Origin: Lomentospora prolificans
Lineage: Eukaryota; Ascomycota; Sordariomycetes; Microascales; Microascaceae
Direction of reading: 5' to 3'
NCBI GenBank assembly: GCA_029532625.1
Contig: JARFXM010000004.1
Coordinates: forward strand, 4,712,001-4,776,000
DNA: 64,000 nt
Below are positions 58,056-64,000 of the stretch, piece after piece (position 1 is the first letter of the stretch; each line of letters opens with the position of its first letter). The notes beneath the pieces are model-generated. The model did no database searches and was not told the DNA's origin. It saw only the letters and a program-made list of their open reading frames with translations. The position numbers and the translations under genes are program-made.

Positions 58056-58139
58056 GCCCGTATAGCTCAGTGGTAGAGCGCATCACTAGTACTAGCTAGT
58101 GAAATGATGAGGTCCCTGGTTCGATCCCAGGTGTGGGCA
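58056..58139 (+). tRNA. tRNA-Thr(AGT): tRNA-Thr (AGT), second copy with 12-nt intron
   Basis: 84 nt, identical to the copy at 57133 in the mature part, with the same anticodon AGT. The two copies differ only in the intron (CTAGCTAGTGAA here, GAGCTAGTGAG there) and in the flanks. A CTTTTG tract follows at 58155. Both copies read the same strand. Confidence 0.95.
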
Positions 58140-60501
58140 TGACCTAGAAATACTCTTTTGCCTTCCTTTTTACTTGTTCAGGTCCGCTATTAATGCGTAT
58201 CGTGTATCTCGGTGTGGCCCAGCAGTTTCAGGCATGCGTGTACAGACATCATTGTCGTCCCGTTCATGTTCTGTTTAAAACTTCTGTATATAAACTCCCT
58301 TGGAGCCGAGTAGACCTCTGCTCTTGTTCTAACTCGATTCTCGGAGTGGAAGCATGTGCATTGATCTTTAATACTCATTATCTCATTATACCATCCAACA
58401 TTCGACTGCCTCTGCCTCGGCAGGGATCAGATACTTGGCCTGCAAGAATAAAAAACAGAGGCTTTTAGCGGAAAGCCGAGCGACCTTCTTGAAGACCTGG
58501 ATTGGTTTGGGTTCGACGCGAGGTTGGTCAGGTACTTTATTTATAAGGCGAATATGGGTTAGAGAGATCAGCTCAAGGTAGGGAGGATATAGACCTGACT
58601 TACGCCGAGTATATTTAGGCCGTGAGGGTTGCAGCACCTTCTTTGCATGGTATTTGAGAGATCGAAAATGGTAGCGAATTGTGGACATGGCTGCTCGAAA
58701 CCAGCATTGGCCGGTTCTCGTTTTGCCTTTCTGCAGCGAGATGTGTCGACACCGAGGCTTCGGATGCCTTCTTCGGCGTCGGAGGGCTGCAGACCGAGCT
58801 TCTGAGAGGGCCGGCAGGCAAGAGCAGGCAAATTGGCGGCCGTGGAGGAGTATAGCATGGACTGATGGCTAGCTCCTAGGCATAATCTAGACACACAATA
58901 TGGAGGAAGGGGATCTGAAAAGCGTGGAAAGAGAGGTGAAGGATCGTCGAGATTCCGAAGGTTGCACGTCTTCTGCTGGCTACGTTATTTTTAGTATTTG
59001 GCAAACCGTGCTGTCAGTCACCTGCCTTTGCTTGCTAACAGAATCGCGAGTTCATTGCGCGGTTGATCATAATAAACTCTGTTCGAGGTGTCACAGACAC
59101 ATAGTATGCAAATATATATATATATCCGTAGATGGCAGAACACTACCTGGCAGGTTTTTGGAGAGGCCGAAATCTGCGGCTGGGTCAAATGTTTTAACTC
59201 GTAGTCTCATTTGCTTATAGCCAGCTGGCTCTTTTAGAGACTCGTGAGCTGGTTCGCACAGATTTTGATGTCAAATAGTGAGACCGTCTGAGTCGCCATT
59301 TTCCAATCAACCAAGCGCGCCCTGCATATCGAAAGCTCGAGGAGATGAGGTCGGTTCCCCGCGAGAGGAGTATACATTAGACGCGAAAAGCGACTCGACT
59401 ATCTATCAACGTTGACATCGATGTGGTTCCGTCGGGGTAAGATTGGGGAAGCCCCTAGAGGCAGTGATGATGTTATCTGGCCGTTCTTACTTTCCCCCAG
59501 GCCCTGCGCGCCTGTGCCGCACTGACCTCGTGTGATATGCATGGTCGAGCGAGTGTAAGCGGAGGGTTTTTTTCTTTCCTTTTTTGTTCTAAGGCGGAGG
59601 GAGGTGTTTGTAGACATGTCCGAGGGTCTTGAGGCGCTCTCGGTGGTGTGTAAGTGACACTCATATCAAAATCCCGGGAAGACGCCTGCCGCCTACGCAG
59701 GCCATTCAACCATTCAACTGTAGAGTGTAGGCCTTGCTAACATCATTGAGCTACTTCTACCTCGCTCTTTGGGGTGGGGTGGGGGGGGGGGGGGGGTTAT
59801 CTAAGTGTGATAATATGTGGTTTTTCTATCAACTATACATGTAGGGTCGAGTTCCGACCCTGAGAAGTTTTGAGGCTTACGAATATAGGATTTTCCCCCT
59901 CGGATCTAATCGGTGAGGTTGGAGGGGACTGGCTGGATCATGCTTACATTTACGGTACATCGTTGCGGTCTCTTTGTCTGTGACTCTTTGTCCCACGTCT
60001 TCCGGCCATGCTTCATAAGTTTCGGCGCGAATCGCGTTCTTAGTGCGGTCATATCGGACTGCGCAGTCCTTCGATGTTAGGTTCGGGCCTCGTGATATTA
60101 ACATCTGGACGTATATACCCCTGCTCGGTTCCCGGAACGGCAGCCTGGTGCCTGACGATACCAGCCAACCCCTGGTTCCTGAGTGAGGGACCAGCACCAG
60201 GCACCCTTATGGCGTTATTAACACTGTGGGAGTGACACCGTAGGACTCTGGACTAAGGAGGAAGATACTATTGGATTGCCACATGCGTCATGGGACTCTA
60301 CAGTGTGCTCTGACATAGTTACTGTGTCCCCCACCAACCACCCGTTTGGCGTCATTGTCACTGACTTCACGGCGTTGGGGTGCATGCTTCTACACTTCCC
60401 ACCTCGACCTCCTCACTATCGACGGAGAACCAAAAGTATCACACCATTTCAACCACTTACAACGCATAGAAAAGCTTGGCTCCTACGAAACCAGAAACAT
60501 C
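58140..60501. other. 2.4-kb intergenic region
   Basis: Between the tRNA cluster and the metallophosphoesterase gene. It contains a TA microsatellite at 59113-59123 and a G-rich run at 59771-59796. Frames up to 108 aa have no support. The final ~200 bp are CA/CT-rich and likely include the promoter of the gene at 60502. Confidence 0.5.
59771..59796 (+). repeat. G-rich homopolymer tract
   Basis: GGGGTGGGGTG followed by about 15 G. It could form a G-quadruplex in single strands; it may equally be slippage or an assembly-prone site. Confidence 0.8.
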
Positions 60502-62475
60502 ATGCTGCGCAAGTACGGCGCCCTTCTTTGCGGTGCCGTCGCCGGCATCGTGCAGGTCCAGGCCGAGCAGCCTGGCGCCGCTAAGCCTCAGAAAGCCGAG
60601 CTTCGAGATCTTGCATGGGGACAGCTCAACTTCCTCCACACGACTGACACACACGGTTGGCATGGTGGCCATCTTCAAGAGTGAGTATACCCGAGCTATG
60701 GCGTAATAGACGAGCCAGCTTTCACGCTACGCTACGCAACGTAGCACCTAGCACCTGGCGTGAAGCTAACCTCGTCGTTTGTCAACAGACCTCAGTATTC
60801 TGCCGATTGGGGTGACTACGTCTCCTTCGCCCACCATATGCGAAAACACGCGGACGAGCGCGGCGCCGATCTCCTCGTCATCGATACCGGCGATAGGGTA
60901 GAGGGTAACGGCCTTTACGACGCCTCTGACCCCAAGGGCCTCTTCACCTATGACATTCTCAAGGAGCAGGATATCGACATCATCTGCAGCGGAAACCACG
61001 AGCTTTATAGGTCCGAAACGGCGCAAAGAGAGGTCACACATAATATTCCAAATTTTAAGGACCACTATCTCGCCTCCAACCTTGAATACATAGACCCAAA
61101 AACCGAAAAGCAAGAGCCCATGGCGCAGCGCTACAAGAGGTTCAAGACAAAGAACCAGGGCTTCGATATTGTTGCCTTTGGCTTCCTTTTTGACTTCACC
61201 GGAAACGCCAACAATACGGTGGTCATCCCTGCAAAGCAAGTCGTCAAGGAGGAGTGGTTTCAAAATGCCATACGCGAGGATGCCGACGTCTTCATCATTA
61301 TCGGCCATGTCGGATTAAGGATGGAGGAGCTAAAGATTGTTCACAGGGCCATCCGTCAGGCCAACTGGAACAGCCCAATTCTTGTATTTGCTGGCCATGC
61401 TCACGTGCGCGACGCTGTCAGTTTCGATTCTAAGGCTGCGGGTATCGCCAGTGGACGCTATTTTGAGACTATTGGCTGGATGTCGGTCGATGGCCTCAAA
61501 GCCAAAGAAAAGAGAGAGGTGGAAGACCGCTCCATTCCTGCGAGTGTCAAGTTCCACCGCAGGTATATCGATAATAACCTATTCAGCCTGCATCATCATA
61601 GCGGCCTTGACAGCGAGACCTTCCCTACCGAGCATGGCCGAAACGTTAGCAAGGCGATCACTCGCGCACGAAAGGTGCTGGACCTGGACTATAAGTATGG
61701 TTGTGCGCCCAAGACTCTCTGGCTTACACGCGCTCCTCACGATAGTGAGGACAGCGTCTTCACTTGGCTCAGCAACGAGGTGCTTCCGGATGTTGTCACC
61801 AAAAAAGACAGGGCTGACCAGCCAAGGCTCGCGATTTTCAACACGGGAGGGATTCGCTTCGATATCTTTAAGGGTGCCTTTACACGTGACAGCACCTATC
61901 TTGTCAGCCCCTTCATCAGCACTCTGAAGTACATTCCCGACGTTCCTTATGAAATTGCCAGCAAGGTCATTACTTTGCTCAACAGTGGTGGCCACATCTT
62001 TGCCGACAGCGACCTGGACCCTCGCTACATGGCCCTGCCGCAAAAGTGGTCCGGCAAGGATTTGGGTCAGCTACCTACCATGCCGGGCCCCAGGCTTGAG
62101 CTGAGGGGGGGAATGGATGAGCAATTTAGGCTCGCCGGCGATAACGAAGAGAATGGGGACAAGGATAAGCCAGCTCCCATCGAAGGCTACACCACCGAGG
62201 ACGACTTTGGTAAGGATGGTGACGATACTGTCCACTCGGTCGTCCCTTACTTCAACGTCCCCAACTGTATCCAAAGCGAGATCGCGTTCCCTGAGCATGG
62301 TAGCCCTGACAAAGTCGATCTTGTCTTCATTGAATTCATAACCCCGTGGGTTGTCACTGCGCTCAAGTTTGCCGGTGGCGATTACACAAAGGACGATGTC
62401 AAGTCGTACACCAAGGAGACCTTCACCGAGCTCATGGCTCATTGGATCAAGGAGAACTGGAAGACCAAATGCTAG
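60502..62475 (+). CDS. Secreted 5'-nucleotidase-type metallophosphoesterase
   Basis: Two exons, 60502-60680 and 60789-62475, give 621 aa. The 108-bp intron (GTGAGT, GCTAAC, ACAG) joins GGHLQ-E-PQYSADW. The start at 60502 gives a signal peptide (KYGALLCGAVAGIVQVQA, cleavage near residue 21); the frame is open earlier but without a signal. Metal-binding motifs of the calcineurin-like fold are in order: Asp49 and His51 in TTDTHGWH, DTGDRVEGNG, GNHELY, IIGHVGLR and GHAHVRD. The C-terminal half corresponds to the 5'-nucleotidase substrate domain, with IFNTGGIRFDIF. It likely hydrolyses nucleotides or related phosphoesters in the secretory pathway, wall or vacuole. It resembles the yeast YHR202W type. 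The usual GDxxxG reads GDRVEG and should still bind metal. Confidence 0.92.
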
Positions 62476-63290
62476 ATCTTGTACCTTTGTCTGGAGTAAT
62501 GCATGGAAGGCCGGCTTAGAGAACTGCTTGGAAATTTTTTGGATGGATCTTGGGATTGGCGTTTTCAATTGGGTTTACTACATCTGATCTAGTTACTTGT
62601 CTTTTAATCTGAGGACTACGGCGGCTTCCGACAGCCTACTTGAACAGACGCATACATGGAGGCACATGGCTTATGGAGCATATTTTATGCCATATATGCA
62701 ATTTATCGAGCTGCTCTTCTTTCCGCTTTTGTCCCGTTGAGCGAGATCGGAGGATGGCTCCTAGCCAAGGGCCTCGAAAGAGTGAAAGGTGTTTCAACAG
62801 AGAGCAATGCCAACCTGGTTTGTCCATGGCAAGCGAGGGCGTGGACATGCGAAAACGGAAAGTCTTGGCAGCGCCTGGTTTCCGCGTGCAGCGGGGGTGG
62901 AGAGGAGAGTGGAGGTGGCTTATCAGCCTTATCAGCGAATGCCAACGTGGGTGTTGATAAGACCCTTGTTCGACCGCCGGTTCCCACCAAATTGCCTTCA
63001 AGAAGCTTTCCATAAGCGAGCGGTTAAGAATTGGAAAGGCTCCAGAGTGGAGCTGAGCAGCAAGGCTCAACGATAATAATTCGGGCTGGCTGCGGAAGCT
63101 CTCCAGTCACCTTGGTTCGTTCTTCACACCCTGTCGATATTTCTGCCTCGACCAATGAGGACGGCCACGAACGCTCTTATCTCTGGTCCTCGTCAATCAT
63201 GGAGTGAAGTTGCAGGACTTGAGCACCCAGGTATTGTTCTCGACTGGGTGCCCGACGCTACCTCCGATGAATATAGACTAATTTCCAGGA
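62476..63290. other. 3' flank of the metallophosphoesterase gene
   Basis: No supported gene. Overlapping frames of 95-144 aa on both strands at 62636-63076 have no domain or splice evidence. Confidence 0.45.
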
Positions 63291-63299
63291 GCGCCATTA

Positions 63300-64000
63300 G
63301 ATACGGCCGCCAGAGAATAAGCTCCTGGTTCTCCTGCTTTTGGAGACTATTAGAGAGGAGTTTTTGAGGTCGAAATGCTCAGTGGCCCCACTAGATTCCG
63401 TCCCACATCGCATTCTCCCTGACCTTTCGCTCGAGTTGAATGCCGATCTAGGAGACTTGGAGAGTAAGAAGGCCAAGACCAAGCCATCCGCTACTCCTTG
63501 AATTAATTCCCCCACTGCGCCTTCAATCTCTTTCCCAATGGGTGTGACAAACAGATTCAACTTGGCTTCAGCGTCTTGGCGGCCGGTTAGCCAATCCCCT
63601 TGGGCATATTTCGACTCATGAACCGATAGCTAGGATTTAGGCAGCGCAACGACTCTATCAAGGCAAAGATTTCAAAGCTCCGGGATATTACTATTCTATC
63701 GCGCCAAGATGCTATGCCCTCAATGGAGGGTTCTGAGGACCAAGCTTGGGATCGGCATGCTGCCTCTCCAAGTATATGTATGGGCTTCTCCCGGCCTCGT
63801 GGTTTAAGCTTGTCCCCAGCTCTGGGACTCAAAAAGCCATACGAGGGCAAGATTTTCGATCTCTGGCGTTTTCCGCAATACCTGATCGGCTACAACTCTT
63901 ACCATTAAGGGAAACTGTGATTTTGAGAGAGAAAGGATCCTCGAGATGTCTACGGCATCGGCACCCCTCAGCCAGGGGGTTGGCTACGGCGTCATATTAG
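63300..64000 (-). pseudogene. Possible partial or damaged gene at right edge
   Basis: Read on the minus strand, a coding-like piece ends at a GTAAGA donor near 63903 (…KITVSLNG). Another piece, entered after a CCTAG acceptor near 63630, reads DWLTGRQDAEAKLNLFVTPI, then GKEIEGAVGELIQGVADGL and a Ser-rich tail. Between them lie fragments such as NLALVWLFESQSWGQA in other frames. Amphipathic periodicity around 63450-63590 looks protein-like. I could not connect the parts without stops, so this may be a decayed gene, a gene with unusual introns running off the edge, or chance. No family recognised. Confidence 0.25.

Noticed and set aside
1..64000. CRISPR array, prokaryotic operon, phage or intact transposon
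   Set aside because: No regularly spaced repeats, transposase, reverse transcriptase or integrase frames were seen; gene structure is fungal throughout.
1..64000. Secondary-metabolite or effector cluster
   Set aside because: The genes are unrelated housekeeping functions. The one amine oxidase and one SDR lie 12 kb apart, with no synthase gene and no shared theme.

Overview
The window looks like nuclear DNA of a filamentous ascomycete (Pezizomycotina, most likely Sordariomycetes). Genes are interrupted by short introns, mostly 50-150 bp, with GTRNGT-type donors, a CTAAC/CTAAT branch site and a YAG acceptor. The products are typical fungal ones, such as a GT32 mannosyltransferase, a homoserine-acetyltransferase-like serine O-acetyltransferase and a Lag1 ceramide synthase. 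I could not assign a species. All gene models below were built by reading splice sites and checking that exon phases join without stops.

I support 18 protein-coding genes and 3 tRNA genes. Left part (1-20.6 kb): a BAX-inhibitor-1-like protein (-), ceramide synthase (+), an Och1-type alpha-1,6-mannosyltransferase (-), a copper amine oxidase (+) and a mitochondrial serine O-acetyltransferase (-). These are separated by long intergenic spans, up to 6.5 kb. Centre-left (21.6-31 kb): a short tandem-repeat block with RIP-like changes, a conserved 324-aa protein (+), a spliced 83-aa Cys-rich protein (+), a convergent pair of Nudix hydrolases from two different families (NUDT14-like + and YSA1-like -), NC2-beta/Dr1 (-) and a short-chain dehydrogenase (-). 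Centre (31-48.5 kb) is almost gene-free. It holds one supported gene, a 256-aa acidic, low-complexity protein (-), plus homopolymer and dinucleotide tracts.

Right part (48.5-62.5 kb) is denser: COX16 (-), a spliced 71-aa Cys-rich basic protein (+), a 214-aa single-pass membrane protein (-) divergent from PRP38 (+), mitochondrial GatA (-) convergent with PRP38, a tRNA-Thr/tRNA-Arg/tRNA-Thr cluster and a secreted 5'-nucleotidase-type metallophosphoesterase (+). The last 0.7 kb may carry a damaged or partial gene on the minus strand.

There is no operon-like system, secondary-metabolite cluster, CRISPR array or intact mobile element. Several genes serve mitochondria (COX16, GatA, serine O-acetyltransferase) or the secretory pathway (ceramide synthase, Och1-like). 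They are scattered housekeeping genes, not one pathway. The most novel-looking items are the two small spliced Cys-rich proteins, each hidden across short exons.
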